A stretch of DNA of 64,000 bases from Dongia sedimenti (GCA_030715195.1 JAUYVI010000005.1:248001-312000); one strand, 5' to 3'; counted from the first letter of the stretch, positions 8,260 through 16,749 are shown. The notes: generated from the sequence alone by a model not told the origin. Numbers and translations: made by a program.

Positions 8260-8405
8260 AACTTCCCCGGATCGTTATCTCCGAGCCGAGGCCAGGCGTT
8301 CGACTCGGTTGCTATTTTTGTCCCGGTGCAGAGTCTCGCGCCGCCCAGGCGGCGTCAAATAAAAGTTGTCGAAATCACACCGGTATCTGTATGCAGCTTG
8401 CTATA

Positions 8406-9029
8406 TCAGAGCGTGCCCGAGCGCAGCCCCGCGAGCACCAGCTTGAACACGTCGCGGATCTCGTCGCTGGTGTCGCGACCGCCGGATTCCTTCACGTGAT
8501 ACGGATGATGGAAGCGCGACGTGGCGTTGAGCACCGCGGTTGCCGCGGCGCGCGGATCCGCCACCTTGAACTCGCCGCGCTCGACGCCGTCGCGGATGAT
8601 CGCCGCGACGTTGTCGAGCAGCTCGTCGATATGCGCCTCGACCACCGCGCGCGCGGCCTGGGCGACGGCGTGATAGGCGGCGAACAGCTCGGGATCGTTC
8701 AGCACCTTGGCCCGCTTCTGCGCCGCGAGCGTCATGACCCATCGCTCCAGCCGCTCGGCGGCGCTGCCGTCCTCGGCGACGATCGCGCGCAAGGGTTCCA
8801 TGATCCGGTGCAGCCAGCGCTGCGCCACCGCGTCCTGCAACTCGGTCTTGCTGGCGAAGTGGCGATAGACGTTGGCGTGGCTCATCTCGAGCGCGCGCGC
8901 AACGTCCACCACGGTGGTCTTGGCGAGCCCATGCCGGCGCAGCAGGTCCTCCGCGGCGGTGAGGATGCGCTCGCGGGTCTCGCTGCCTTTGCCTTCGGGT
9001 TCGACGGTCGGTGTCGCCGGCTTCTTCAT
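8406..9029 (-). CDS. TetR family regulator of the adjacent aldo/keto reductase operon
   Basis: Repressor of 207 residues. The HTH spans about residues 18-65 (ETRERILTAAEDLLRRHG, then TTVVDVARALEMSHANVYRHF), and the C-terminal half fits the TetR_C domains of this class. It is the second gene of an operon: it begins 9 bases after the stop of the aldo/keto reductase gene, behind a strong ribosome-binding site (AAGGAGG) that overlaps that stop. The operator-like inverted repeat at 10061-10091 lies in front of the first gene, so autoregulation of the pair is likely (inference). Confidence 0.9.
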   Translation of the reverse strand: MKKPATPTVEPEGKGSETRERILTAAEDLLRRHGLAKTTVVDVARALEMSHANVYRHFASKTELQDAVAQRWLHRIMEPLRAIVAEDGSAAERLERWVMTLAAQKRAKVLNDPELFAAYHAVAQAARAVVEAHIDELLDNVAAIIRDGVERGEFKVADPRAAATAVLNATSRFHHPYHVKESGGRDTSDEIRDVFKLVLAGLRSGTL

Positions 9030-9038
9030 GCCTCCTTA

Positions 9039-10040
9039 TCAGGCGGAGCGGCGCTCGCTGTCCAGCATCTGCATTTGCCGCGCGTCATAGCGGGTGCCGG
9101 CGACGGCACTGGCCGGCACGGCGGCCTCGATCCGGCCAAGCTCCTCGGCGGTGAGCTTGATCTCCAGCGCGGCCAGCGCATCGCCGAGCCGCTTGCGGTT
9201 CTTGGTGCCGACCAGCGGGATGATGTCGCTGCCGCGCGAGAGCGCCCAGGCGATGGCGAGCTGGGCCGCGGTGACGCCCTTTTCCGCGGCGATCGCTTCC
9301 AGCCGCTGGGCCAGGGTCAGATTGTTGGCGAGGTTCTCGCCCTGGAAGCGCGGCGTGTGCGCGCGGAAATCGCCCGGCTTGGCGAAGTCGCTGGCCTTCA
9401 TCCCGCCGAGCAGGCCGCGGCCGAGCACGCCATAGGCGGTGACGGCGATGCCAAGCTCGCGCAGGGTCGGCAGGATTTCATCCTCGACGCCGCGGGTCAT
9501 CAGCCCGTACTCGATCTGCAGCCCGGCGATCGGATGCACCTGGTGCGCGCGCCGGATCGTGTCGGCGCCCATCTCGGAGAGGCCGATATGGCGGACGTAG
9601 CCCGCCTGCACCATCTCGGCGATGGCGCCGACGGTCTCCTCGATCGGCACCGCGGGATCGAGGCGCGCCGGCATGTAGAGATCGATATAGTCGGTGTTGA
9701 GCCGCTTCAGCGTGTAGGTGAGCGCAGTCTTGATCGCATTGGGGCGCGTGTCGAAACCGATGAAGGCGCCGCCGGGATCGCGCTGCGCGCCGAACTTCAC
9801 CTGGATGAAGGCGCGTTCGCGCTTGCCGCCTTTCAGCGCCTCCCGCAGCAGCAGCTCGTTATGGCCCATGCCGTAGAAGTCGCCGGTGTCGAAGAGAGTC
9901 ACGCCCGCTTCCAGCGCGGCGTCGATGGTGGCAAGGCTCTCCTTGTCATCGGCGGGGCCGTAGAAATCCGACATGCCCATGCAGCCGAGACCGAGGGCGG
10001 AGACGCGGGGACCGTTGGTCCCGAGACGACGCTGTTCCAT
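9039..10040 (-). CDS. aldo/keto reductase with non-canonical active site
   Basis: Member of the aldo/keto reductase superfamily, 333 residues, starting MEQRRLGTNGPRVSALGLG as in the AKR13/YakC-type group. D51 and Y56 (FDTGDFYG) and K82 (IQVKFG) of the tetrad are present. The position of the catalytic His in the usual D-L-Y-x-x-H-R motif reads Y-M-P-A-R, so it is Ala125. The NADP-binding end, IIPLVGTKNRKRLGDAL, is intact. It is the first gene of an operon with a TetR regulator and is preceded by a large symmetric operator. The substrate is unknown; a reactive carbonyl sensed by the regulator is plausible. Confidence 0.92.
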   Translation of the reverse strand: MEQRRLGTNGPRVSALGLGCMGMSDFYGPADDKESLATIDAALEAGVTLFDTGDFYGMGHNELLLREALKGGKRERAFIQVKFGAQRDPGGAFIGFDTRPNAIKTALTYTLKRLNTDYIDLYMPARLDPAVPIEETVGAIAEMVQAGYVRHIGLSEMGADTIRRAHQVHPIAGLQIEYGLMTRGVEDEILPTLRELGIAVTAYGVLGRGLLGGMKASDFAKPGDFRAHTPRFQGENLANNLTLAQRLEAIAAEKGVTAAQLAIAWALSRGSDIIPLVGTKNRKRLGDALAALEIKLTAEELGRIEAAVPASAVAGTRYDARQMQMLDSERRSA

Positions 10041-10060
10041 GAGGACGCTCCTGAGGGGAA

Positions 10061-10091
10061 GTGACTAGTGACAAAATATGTCATCTGTCAC
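10061..10091. promoter_or_regulatory. symmetric operator in front of the aldo/keto reductase-tetR operon
   Basis: A 31-base imperfect palindrome centred on 10076. The inner arms TGACA (10069-10073) and TGTCA (10079-10083) flank AAATA, and the outer arms GTGAC (10061-10065) and GTCAC (10087-10091) share the same centre, so the two 13-base half-sites GTGACTAGTGACA and GTGACAGATGACA (reverse complement) match at 10 of 13 positions. It begins 20 bases upstream of the reductase ATG and just after the stop of the LysR gene, where a repressor would block transcription. The likely binder is the TetR protein at 8406-9029 (inference). Confidence 0.7.
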
Positions 10092-10096
10092 TCTCG

Positions 10097-11002
10097 TCAA
10101 GAGGGCGGGCTGAATTTCTCCCGCAACACCCCGACCGCCCGGTCGATGAACAGCCGCGCCTTCAAGGCGAGGTTGCGGCCGGAAGGGTGGACGATATGGA
10201 CCGGGATCGGGGGCTGGGGCGCGTCTTCCAGCACCCGAACCAGGTCTCCGGCGGCTTCCGGTATCGCGGTTTGGTAGGACAGCAGCCGGACGATCCCGAC
10301 GCCGGCGATTGCGGCATCCAGCGCCGCCTGAACCGAGTTCACCGCCAGCCGCGGCCGGATCGCGACCGAGACCGTTTCGCCGCCCCGGGCGAAGCTCCAG
10401 CGGTCGGCGACAGGGCGGACGCCGGTAGTGGTGATGATGGCGTGCTGGGCGAGGTCCTGGATCCGGCGCGGCGCGGCATGGGCGGCGAGGTAGGCGGGGC
10501 TGGCGCAGCAGATCTGCTGCACATGGCCGACGAGGATCGCCTGCAGGCTGGAATCCGGCAGATGGGCGATCCGCAACCCGAGATCGATGCCCTCGTCGAT
10601 ATAGGAGACGATCCGGTTGAGCAGGAGCAAGGAGACATCGACCTGCGGGTAATCGACCATGAACGCCTGCACGATCGGCAGCAGATGCAGCCGCCCGAAC
10701 ATCTCCGGCGCGGTGACGGTCAGCAGCCCTTGCGGCACCTGCTGCTCGCCTGCCGCGGAGAGCTCCAGCTCGGCGAACTCGCCGAGCGCGCGCCGCGCCC
10801 GCTCGAGATACCGCGCGCCGGCATCGGTCAGCGCCACCGCCCTTGTGGTGCGGTTGAACAGGCGGATCCCAAGCCGGTCCTCCAGCGCCGCCACCGCCCT
10901 TGTCATCGCGGCCGGTGCGCGTCCCAGCCGCCGCGCGGCGCCGACAAAGCTGCCGGCTTCGGCCACCGCAACGAAGATCTCAACCGTCTCCAGGCGATCC
11001 AT
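10097..11002 (-). CDS. LysR family transcriptional regulator
   Basis: LysR-type regulator of 301 residues from the ATG at 11000-11002 (MDRLETVEIFVAVAEAGSF), the usual opening of this group. The winged HTH spans residues 1-60 with an AARRLGRAPAAMTRAVAALEDRLGIRLFNR recognition region, and the rest is a periplasmic-binding-like effector domain. It is divergent from the FMN-binding flavoprotein gene at 11098, with 95 bases between them. LysR proteins often control the divergent neighbour, so that gene is the likely target (inference). The effector is unknown. Confidence 0.92.
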   Translation of the reverse strand: MDRLETVEIFVAVAEAGSFVGAARRLGRAPAAMTRAVAALEDRLGIRLFNRTTRAVALTDAGARYLERARRALGEFAELELSAAGEQQVPQGLLTVTAPEMFGRLHLLPIVQAFMVDYPQVDVSLLLLNRIVSYIDEGIDLGLRIAHLPDSSLQAILVGHVQQICCASPAYLAAHAAPRRIQDLAQHAIITTTGVRPVADRWSFARGGETVSVAIRPRLAVNSVQAALDAAIAGVGIVRLLSYQTAIPEAAGDLVRVLEDAPQPPIPVHIVHPSGRNLALKARLFIDRAVGVLREKFSPPS

Positions 11003-11097
11003 GATTAATGCCAGATCTGAAATAGAGAAGCGCATACTAAGGCATTTATATCGATTCTAGAAATAATAGATTGGAGAGATCGCAAACGGAGGACATC

Positions 11098-12036
11098 ATG
11101 AACGCAATCACTTCGACCTGGCACGCCGGCGAGCGCGCGGCGCAGACCCGCGCCGGGACCGCCGAGCACATGGCCGAGATCGGCCCGCGCGTGATCCGCG
11201 ACTTCATGCCGGACCAGCACCGGGCCTTCTTCGAGCAGTTGCCCTTCATCGTGGTCGGCTCGCTGGATGCCGAGCAGCGGCCCTGGGCCTCGATCGTCGC
11301 CGGCCTGCCGGGTTTCGCGTCGAGCCCGCATCCTCGCCGGCTGGAGATCGAAGCCAACCCGCTGCCGGGCGATCCCCTGGCCGAGGCGTTGGCGGTCGGG
11401 AATCCGCTCGGGCTGCTCGGCATCGAGCTGCCGACCCGGCGGCGCAACCGCATGAACGGCCATGTCGTGGCGCGCGACGAGGCAGGCTTTGCCGTCCATG
11501 TGCGCGAGAGCTTCGGCAACTGCCCGCAATACATCCAGCGCCGCGACTATGCGTTGTTCGCGCCGACTGAAACCACGGCTGAGCCGTTCACGACCCTGCC
11601 GCAGGAAGCCGTCGGTCTCATCCGCCGTGCGGACACGATGTTCGTCGCCTCGGCGGCACCGCGGGACGACGGGAAAGTCAGCGTCGATGTCTCGCATCGC
11701 GGTGGCCGGCCGGGCTTTCTCGGGATCGACCGCGACGGCGCCATCGTGGTGCCCGACTTCCGCGGCAACGGTTTCTTCCAGACCATCGGCAACCTGCTGG
11801 CGATCCCGCGCGCCGGCCTGCTGATCCCGGATTTCGCGACCGGCGATTTGCTGCAGCTGAGCGGCGGCGCCGAAGTCGTGTGGGACGGGCCGGAGGTCGA
11901 GGCCTATCCGGGCGCGGAACGGCTGTGGAAAGTGAAGCCGCAATCGGGCCGCTGGCTGCGCGCCGGTTTCCCGTTGCGGTTCGGCGAGGCCGAACTTTCG
12001 CCGCGCTCGCTGGCGGTGGGGGTCTACGCGGGATGA
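11098..12036 (+). CDS. pyridoxamine 5'-phosphate oxidase-like FMN-binding protein
   Basis: Flavin-binding split-barrel protein of 312 residues. The ATG at 11098 follows GGAGG with good spacing. An N-terminal helical part (to about residue 35) precedes a PNPOx-like domain with FIVVGSLDAEQRPWASIVAG. A second half carries the motif NCPQYIQRRDY and then DTMFVASAAPRDDGKVSVDVSHRGG, giving two related barrel segments. This architecture is typical of large PNPOx-family proteins that are sometimes fused to ferredoxin reductases, but no such domain is present here. Substrate unknown. It is divergent from, and likely regulated by, the LysR gene at 10097. Confidence 0.85.
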   Translation: MNAITSTWHAGERAAQTRAGTAEHMAEIGPRVIRDFMPDQHRAFFEQLPFIVVGSLDAEQRPWASIVAGLPGFASSPHPRRLEIEANPLPGDPLAEALAVGNPLGLLGIELPTRRRNRMNGHVVARDEAGFAVHVRESFGNCPQYIQRRDYALFAPTETTAEPFTTLPQEAVGLIRRADTMFVASAAPRDDGKVSVDVSHRGGRPGFLGIDRDGAIVVPDFRGNGFFQTIGNLLAIPRAGLLIPDFATGDLLQLSGGAEVVWDGPEVEAYPGAERLWKVKPQSGRWLRAGFPLRFGEAELSPRSLAVGVYAG

Positions 12037-12144
12037 GGTTGCGCGCACTGCAACGCTGATCACCGGTCCTTGCGGTTGTGATGCAGGCACGCGGCAGCGA
12101 ACATCCGCGTCCTGCCTCAGTGATCCCAGCCCGGAGTACCGCGC

Positions 12145-13383
12145 GTGAGCAATTTGGCCGCAACCGCCGAACGGAGCGATGCGGAGAAGACCGCCCTGGC
12201 CGTCTTGGGTGCCATCAGCTTCAGCCATCTGCTGAACGACATGATGCAGTCGCTGATCCCCTCGATCTATCCGATCCTCAAGGACGAATACACGCTCTCC
12301 TTCGCGCAGATCGGCCTCATCACGCTCACCTTCCAGATCACCGCCTCCTTGCTGCAGCCCGTGGTCGGCTACACCACCGACAAGAAGCCGCAGCCCTTCG
12401 CGCTGCCGGTCGGCATGGGCTGCACCCTGATCGGCCTGCTGCTGCTCGCCTATGCCGGCAGCTATCCGTTCCTGCTGGTCGGCGCCGCGATGGTCGGCAT
12501 GGGTTCATCGGTGTTCCATCCGGAATCCTCGCGCGTGGCGCGGCTTGCCTCCGGCGGCCGGCATGGCTTCGCGCAATCGATCTTCCAGGTCGGCGGCAAT
12601 GTCGGCTCGGCGATCGGACCGCTGATGGCGGCCTTCATCATCCTGCCGCACGGCCAGACCAGCCTCGCCTGGTTCTCGGCGGCGGCCTTGGTCGCGATGG
12701 CCGTGCTCTACGGCGTCGCGAGCTGGTACCAGTCGCACCGCAAGGCCCGCACGGCCAAGCCGAAGTCGGACTACGTGCCGCCGCAACTCACCAAGCGACA
12801 GGTCACCGTCGCGCTGCTGGTGCTGCTGGCGCTGATCTTCTCCAAGTTTTTCTACACGGAGAGTCTGCGCAGCTATTACACCTTCTACCTGATCGACCGT
12901 TTCCACGTGTCGGTGCAGATGTCGCAGATCTTTCTCTTCGTCTATTTGGGCGCCTTCGCCGCCGGCACCTTGGCCGGCGGGCCGATCGGCGATCTGATCG
13001 GAAGGAAGCGCGTGATCTGGTTCTCGATCCTGGGGCCGCTGCCCTTCACGCTGCTGCTGCCGCATGTCGGCCTGTTCTGGACCGTGGCCCTGACCGTGGT
13101 GATCGGCGTGATCCTCTCCTCGGCCTTCTCGGCGATCCTGGTCTATGCGCAGGAACTGGTGCCCGGCCGGGTCGGCATGATCGCCGGCCTGTTCTTCGGT
13201 CTCGCCTTCGGCATGGGCGGCGTCGGCGCCGCGGTCCTGGGCGATCTCGCCGACCGCACCAGCGTCGAGTTCGTCTATTCGGTCTGCGCCTGGCTGCCGG
13301 CGATCGGCTTGCTGACGGTGCTGCTGCCGAATCTGGAGACCGCGCGGCAGCGCAGCCGGAAGGCGGCCGCTCCCGCCGCATAA
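12145..13383 (+). CDS. MFS transporter, fosmidomycin-resistance (Fsr) type
   Basis: Inner-membrane drug:H+ antiporter-like protein of 412 residues with 12 predicted membrane spans. The opening hydrophobic block AISFSHLLNDMMQSLIPSIYP is characteristic of Fsr homologues, and SSVFHPESSRVARLASGGRHG is the family's conserved loop between spans 4 and 5. A cytoplasmic loop of about 35 residues (KARTAKPKSDYVPPQL) separates the halves. The start is GTG at 12145, 9 bases after CGGAG. It is followed 62 bases later by the asparaginase gene on the same strand. The real substrate is unknown; drug resistance is only the family's founding phenotype. Confidence 0.88.
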   Translation: MSNLAATAERSDAEKTALAVLGAISFSHLLNDMMQSLIPSIYPILKDEYTLSFAQIGLITLTFQITASLLQPVVGYTTDKKPQPFALPVGMGCTLIGLLLLAYAGSYPFLLVGAAMVGMGSSVFHPESSRVARLASGGRHGFAQSIFQVGGNVGSAIGPLMAAFIILPHGQTSLAWFSAAALVAMAVLYGVASWYQSHRKARTAKPKSDYVPPQLTKRQVTVALLVLLALIFSKFFYTESLRSYYTFYLIDRFHVSVQMSQIFLFVYLGAFAAGTLAGGPIGDLIGRKRVIWFSILGPLPFTLLLPHVGLFWTVALTVVIGVILSSAFSAILVYAQELVPGRVGMIAGLFFGLAFGMGGVGAAVLGDLADRTSVEFVYSVCAWLPAIGLLTVLLPNLETARQRSRKAAAPAA

Positions 13384-13420
13384 CCCAACTTGCGTCCGGC
13401 CGCGTCGCATTCCATGGTGC

Positions 13421-13441
13421 GGTCCTGAACCCCTCAGGACC
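13421..13441 (+). promoter_or_regulatory. perfect hairpin at the asparaginase start codon
   Basis: GGTCCTGA (13421-13428) and TCAGGACC (13434-13441) form 8 perfect base pairs around a 5-base loop and end 4 bases before the ATG at 13446. It occupies the place where a Shine-Dalgarno sequence would sit, and no other ribosome-binding site is visible. It could be a translational control element or the 3' end of the preceding transporter mRNA; there is no T-run, so it is a poor terminator. Confidence 0.5.
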
Positions 13442-13445
13442 CGCC

Positions 13446-14546
13446 ATGCAAGACGACGATCATCACCACCATCACCACCATCACCACCACCCGGTGCATC
13501 CCGCGCCGCAGTTCCGCGACCTGCCTGCCGTTCCGACCGATGGCAGCCCACTCCTAATCGACGTCTGGCGCGGCAACCTGATCGAGAGCCGGCACGAAGT
13601 GCATGGCGCCGTGGTCGACTCCCATGGCGGAGTCATCGCAGCCTGGGGCGATTTCGAAGCGCCGATCTATGGCCGCTCGGCGATCAAGCCGCTGCTGGCT
13701 CTGCTGCTGGTCGAATCCGGCGCCGCCGATCAGTACCAGCTCGGCGATCGCGAGATCGCGCTGGCCTGTGCCTCGCATAACGGCGAGCCCGGTCATGTCG
13801 ATGCGGTGAAGGCCTGGCTCGGCAAGATCGGTCTTACGGTCGATGATCTCGAATGCGGTCCGCAGGCACCGAGCCACGAGCCGGCCTTGCGCGCGATGTA
13901 CGAGGCGCATGAAGGCCCGACCCGCGAACGCAACAACTGCTCCGGCAAGCACACCGGATTCCTCACCGCGGCGAAGCATCTCGGGTTCCCGACCAAAGGC
14001 TATATCCAATACGAGCATCCGGTGCAGCAGCGCTTGCTGGGCATCCTGGAGCAGATGTCGGGCTTCTCCTTGACCGGCGTGCCGCGCGGTGTCGACGGCT
14101 GCGGCATTCCCACGATCGCGTTCCCGATAGGCCATCACGCCTTCGCCATGGCGCAGTTCGCCGATCCGCATCATCTCCCCGAGCCACGCGCCGCGGCCTG
14201 CCGCCGCATCGTCCAGGCGATGACGACCGAGCCCTGGTATGTGGCCGGCACCAACCGCTACTGCACCAAGGTCATGGAAGTCACCGGCGCCAAGGCCGCG
14301 ATCAAGACCGGCGCCGAAGGGGTCTATATGGGGGCGCTCCCCGAGCACGGGCTCGGCATCTGCATCAAGGTGGCCGACGGCGCCGGTCGCGCTTCCGAGG
14401 TCGCCATGGGCGCGGTGCTGCGCCATCTCGGCGTGATCGACGAGGCCGCCGAGGCCAAGCTGCGGACGACCCTGGAGCCCGAGATCAAGAACTGGGCCGG
14501 CACCATCACCGGCCGCATCGCGCCCGGCACCGAGGCGCGGTTCTAG
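13446..14546 (+). CDS. class 3 L-asparaginase (ReAV-like) with natural His10 N-terminus
   Basis: Asparaginase of the family first known from Rhizobium etli (AsnaseII/ReAV), hydrolysing L-asparagine to aspartate and ammonia; 366 residues. The residues reported for ReAV (S48, K51, S80, C135, K138, C189) map here with a constant shift of 30: S78 and K81 (GRSAIKP), S110 (CASHN), C165 and K168 (NNCSGKH) and C219 (VDGCGIP). The catalytic and zinc sites are therefore intact, and the shift is an N-terminal extension. That extension starts MQDDD and then ten consecutive His, encoded by a repeated CATCACCAC unit. The stop TAG abuts the ATG of the next gene. Confidence 0.93.
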   Translation: MQDDDHHHHHHHHHHPVHPAPQFRDLPAVPTDGSPLLIDVWRGNLIESRHEVHGAVVDSHGGVIAAWGDFEAPIYGRSAIKPLLALLLVESGAADQYQLGDREIALACASHNGEPGHVDAVKAWLGKIGLTVDDLECGPQAPSHEPALRAMYEAHEGPTRERNNCSGKHTGFLTAAKHLGFPTKGYIQYEHPVQQRLLGILEQMSGFSLTGVPRGVDGCGIPTIAFPIGHHAFAMAQFADPHHLPEPRAAACRRIVQAMTTEPWYVAGTNRYCTKVMEVTGAKAAIKTGAEGVYMGALPEHGLGICIKVADGAGRASEVAMGAVLRHLGVIDEAAEAKLRTTLEPEIKNWAGTITGRIAPGTEARF

Positions 14547-15533
14547 ATGCGCGCGCTGCAATGCCAGAGCCTCGGCAAGCCTTCTGATCTGAAGCTGGTC
14601 GATATCCCCGGTCTGCCGTCACCAAAGGCCGGCGAGATCAAGCTGCAGGTCGCATCGGCCGGCTTGAACTTCGCCGATACGCTGATGATCGCCGGCCAAT
14701 ATCAGCACAAGCCGGAGCTGCCCTTCATCCCGGGTCTCGAGCTGGCCGGCACGGTGCTCGAGGTCGGCCCGGCCGAGACGCGGATCAAGCCCGGCGATCC
14801 GATCATGGCCGCGGTCGATCACGGCGGCTTCGCAAGCCAGGCGATCGTGCGCGCGGCCGATGCGGTGCCGATTCCCACGGGCATGGATCCGGTTACCGCC
14901 GGCGGCTTCGTCATCGCCTACGGCACCTCGTATGGCGCGCTGGTCTGGAAGGCGCGGCTGCAGGCAGGCGAGCTGCTGCTGGTGCATGGCGCGGCCGGCG
15001 GTGTCGGCCTGACCGCGGTTGAGATCGGCAAGGCGCTGGGCGCCAAGGTGATCGCGACCGCCGGCGGGGCCGAGAAATGCGCGGTGGCGCGCGAACACGG
15101 CGCCGATTGGACCGTCGATTACAAGACCGAGAATGTTCGCGACCGGGTCAAGGCGATCGCGGCCGAACTCGGGCGCGACGGCGCCGACGTGGTCTACGAT
15201 CCGGTCGGCGGCGAGTTGTTCGACGCTTCGTTGCGCTGTGTCGCCTGGGGCGCGCGGCTGCTGGTGGTTGGGTTCGCGGCCGGGCAGATCCAGAAGATCC
15301 CGGCCAACATCCTGCTGGTGAAGAACATCGACGCCCAGGGCTTCTACTGGGGGTCCTATCGACGGCACCGGCCGGAGCTGATCGGCGAGTGCTTCGCCGG
15401 CCTCGCCCGTTTCCATGCGGCGGGATCACTGCAACCGCATATTTCCCACCGTTTCGATCTCGCGGATTTTGCTCAAGCTTTCGAGGTTCTGGTGACCCGG
15501 AAATCCACCGGCAAGATCGTGTTGACCCCTTGA
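14547..15533 (+). CDS. NADPH:quinone oxidoreductase family protein (zinc-free MDR)
   Basis: Medium-chain dehydrogenase/reductase of 328 residues, related to quinone oxidoreductases that use NADPH. An N-terminal GroES-like domain (FIPGLELAGTVLEVG) precedes a Rossmann domain with LVHGAAGGVGLTAVEIGKALGAKVIATA. The Cys ligands of zinc-containing alcohol dehydrogenases are absent. Its ATG directly follows the stop of the asparaginase gene with no gap, so the two are probably cotranslated. The true substrate is unknown. Confidence 0.92.
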   Translation: MRALQCQSLGKPSDLKLVDIPGLPSPKAGEIKLQVASAGLNFADTLMIAGQYQHKPELPFIPGLELAGTVLEVGPAETRIKPGDPIMAAVDHGGFASQAIVRAADAVPIPTGMDPVTAGGFVIAYGTSYGALVWKARLQAGELLLVHGAAGGVGLTAVEIGKALGAKVIATAGGAEKCAVAREHGADWTVDYKTENVRDRVKAIAAELGRDGADVVYDPVGGELFDASLRCVAWGARLLVVGFAAGQIQKIPANILLVKNIDAQGFYWGSYRRHRPELIGECFAGLARFHAAGSLQPHISHRFDLADFAQAFEVLVTRKSTGKIVLTP

Positions 15534-15619
15534 TTGAAGCCGTACTGCGACCAGGGTCTTGCGCCGGGTCGCGTCTCGGCTAGGATGCCGCAAAACGAGT
15601 GCCGGAGAATCTGTCCGCC

Positions 15620-16207
15620 ATGCTTTCGGAATCGCGCCTGCTGCTGAAGCTCTGGTTGAAGAACCCGCTGAAGATCGGCGCCGTGGCGGCGAGCAGCCCC
15701 GAGCTCGCGGCGGCCATGGCGCGGCATATTCCGCTCGGCACCGATGGCTATGTTGTCGAGCTGGGCGGCGGCACCGGTCCGGTGACGCGTGCGATCCTCG
15801 ACACCGGCGTGCCGCCCGACCGCCTGATCGTGGTGGAGCGTGATCCCGTGCTGCATCGCCATCTCGCCCAGCGCTATCCGAATGTGCGGGTGCTGCAGGG
15901 CGACGCGATGCACCTGCAGCAGCTTCTGCGGCGCGAGGGCATCCATCCGGTGAAGGCGATCGTTTCCAGCCTGCCCTTGCTCTCGATGAAGAAGGCGATC
16001 CAGCATCGCATCGGCGCGCAGGCGTTCTCCGTGCTCGAGCCCGGCGCACCCTTCATCCAGTTCACCTATGGATTCTTCTCGCCGTTGAACCGCCGCTTGC
16101 TCGGCGTCCACGGCACGGTCGAAGACCGCGTGCTGCAGAACCTGCCCCCCGCCAGCGTCTGGCTCTACCGCAAGAGCCGCCGCCACCATCAGGCCGAAGC
16201 GGCCTAG
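15620..16207 (+). CDS. PmtA-like phospholipid N-methyltransferase / class I SAM methyltransferase
   Basis: SAM-dependent methyltransferase of 195 residues, similar to the Rhodobacter-type PmtA that converts phosphatidylethanolamine to phosphatidylcholine. The opening LLLKLWLKNPLKIGAVAASSPELAAAMARHI is typical of that group, followed by the SAM-binding motif VVELGGGTGPVTRAIL and IVVERDP. The ATG at 15620 follows GGAG; a GTG at 15599 is an alternative. The PmtA assignment rests on length and opening motifs; another lipid or small-molecule substrate is possible. The gene is convergent with the DinB-like gene. Confidence 0.8.
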   Translation: MLSESRLLLKLWLKNPLKIGAVAASSPELAAAMARHIPLGTDGYVVELGGGTGPVTRAILDTGVPPDRLIVVERDPVLHRHLAQRYPNVRVLQGDAMHLQQLLRREGIHPVKAIVSSLPLLSMKKAIQHRIGAQAFSVLEPGAPFIQFTYGFFSPLNRRLLGVHGTVEDRVLQNLPPASVWLYRKSRRHHQAEAA

Positions 16208-16210
16208 CGG

Positions 16211-16711
16211 CTACGCCTCTTCATCCTCGTAGATGAACAGCACCAGGTCCAGCGAGGGCGGCGCCACGCGCGTGGCGCTGAGCATGGCGTGCGCCTGGCC
16301 GCGGTGGTGGGTCTGGTGGTTGAAGAAATGCGCCAGGACCGGAAGCATCTCGGAGGATTTCGGGTCGCCCGCCGTGTTCTTGTAGTCGAACACTGAATCG
16401 ATGCGGGCCTGCGGCAGCGCCTTGAAGAAGGCGATGATACGCTGGTCTTCGGCTTCCCGCGCTGCGGTCAGCGCGGCGAAATCGTCATACGGTGTTTCGT
16501 CGAGTCGCTTGTGGTCGCTGAGCTTCTCGGTGAAGCGGCCCATCCAGATGCGGTCGGTGACCACCATGTGGTTCAGCGTCTTGGCGATCGAGGGGAAGAA
16601 CCCGCTGCGCGGCGCGTGGAACTCTTCGTAATCGAGTTGGGCGACCGCGCCGTAGACCCGGCGGTTGGCCCAACGGTTGTAGCGCGCCATGCGCTCGAAA
16701 TGTGCTTTCAT
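16211..16711 (-). CDS. DinB family protein
   Basis: Four-helix-bundle protein of the DinB/YfiT superfamily, 166 residues from the ATG at 16709-16711. Members bind a divalent metal through three His and include thiol-dependent transferases. The ligands are apparent as His in TLNHMVVTD and two His in NHQTHHRGQAHAML near the C-terminus. The start MKAHFERMARYNRWANRRVY matches the family; eight further codons upstream are less likely. No operon partner is evident: it converges with the PmtA-like gene (3-base gap) and follows a hairpin-containing gap. Confidence 0.9.
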   Translation of the reverse strand: MKAHFERMARYNRWANRRVYGAVAQLDYEEFHAPRSGFFPSIAKTLNHMVVTDRIWMGRFTEKLSDHKRLDETPYDDFAALTAAREAEDQRIIAFFKALPQARIDSVFDYKNTAGDPKSSEMLPVLAHFFNHQTHHRGQAHAMLSATRVAPPSLDLVLFIYEDEEA

Positions 16712-16749
16712 CCCCGGGAGCCTCTCCACCAGCAATCGTCACGCGGCAA

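Noticed and set aside
12078..14546. An 822-codon plus-strand frame covering the MFS gene region and the asparaginase
   Set aside because: Its first 455 codons are the wrong frame of the Fsr-like transporter gene (12145-13383), rich in Arg/Gly/Pro with no family features. Only the part from 13446 is real coding.
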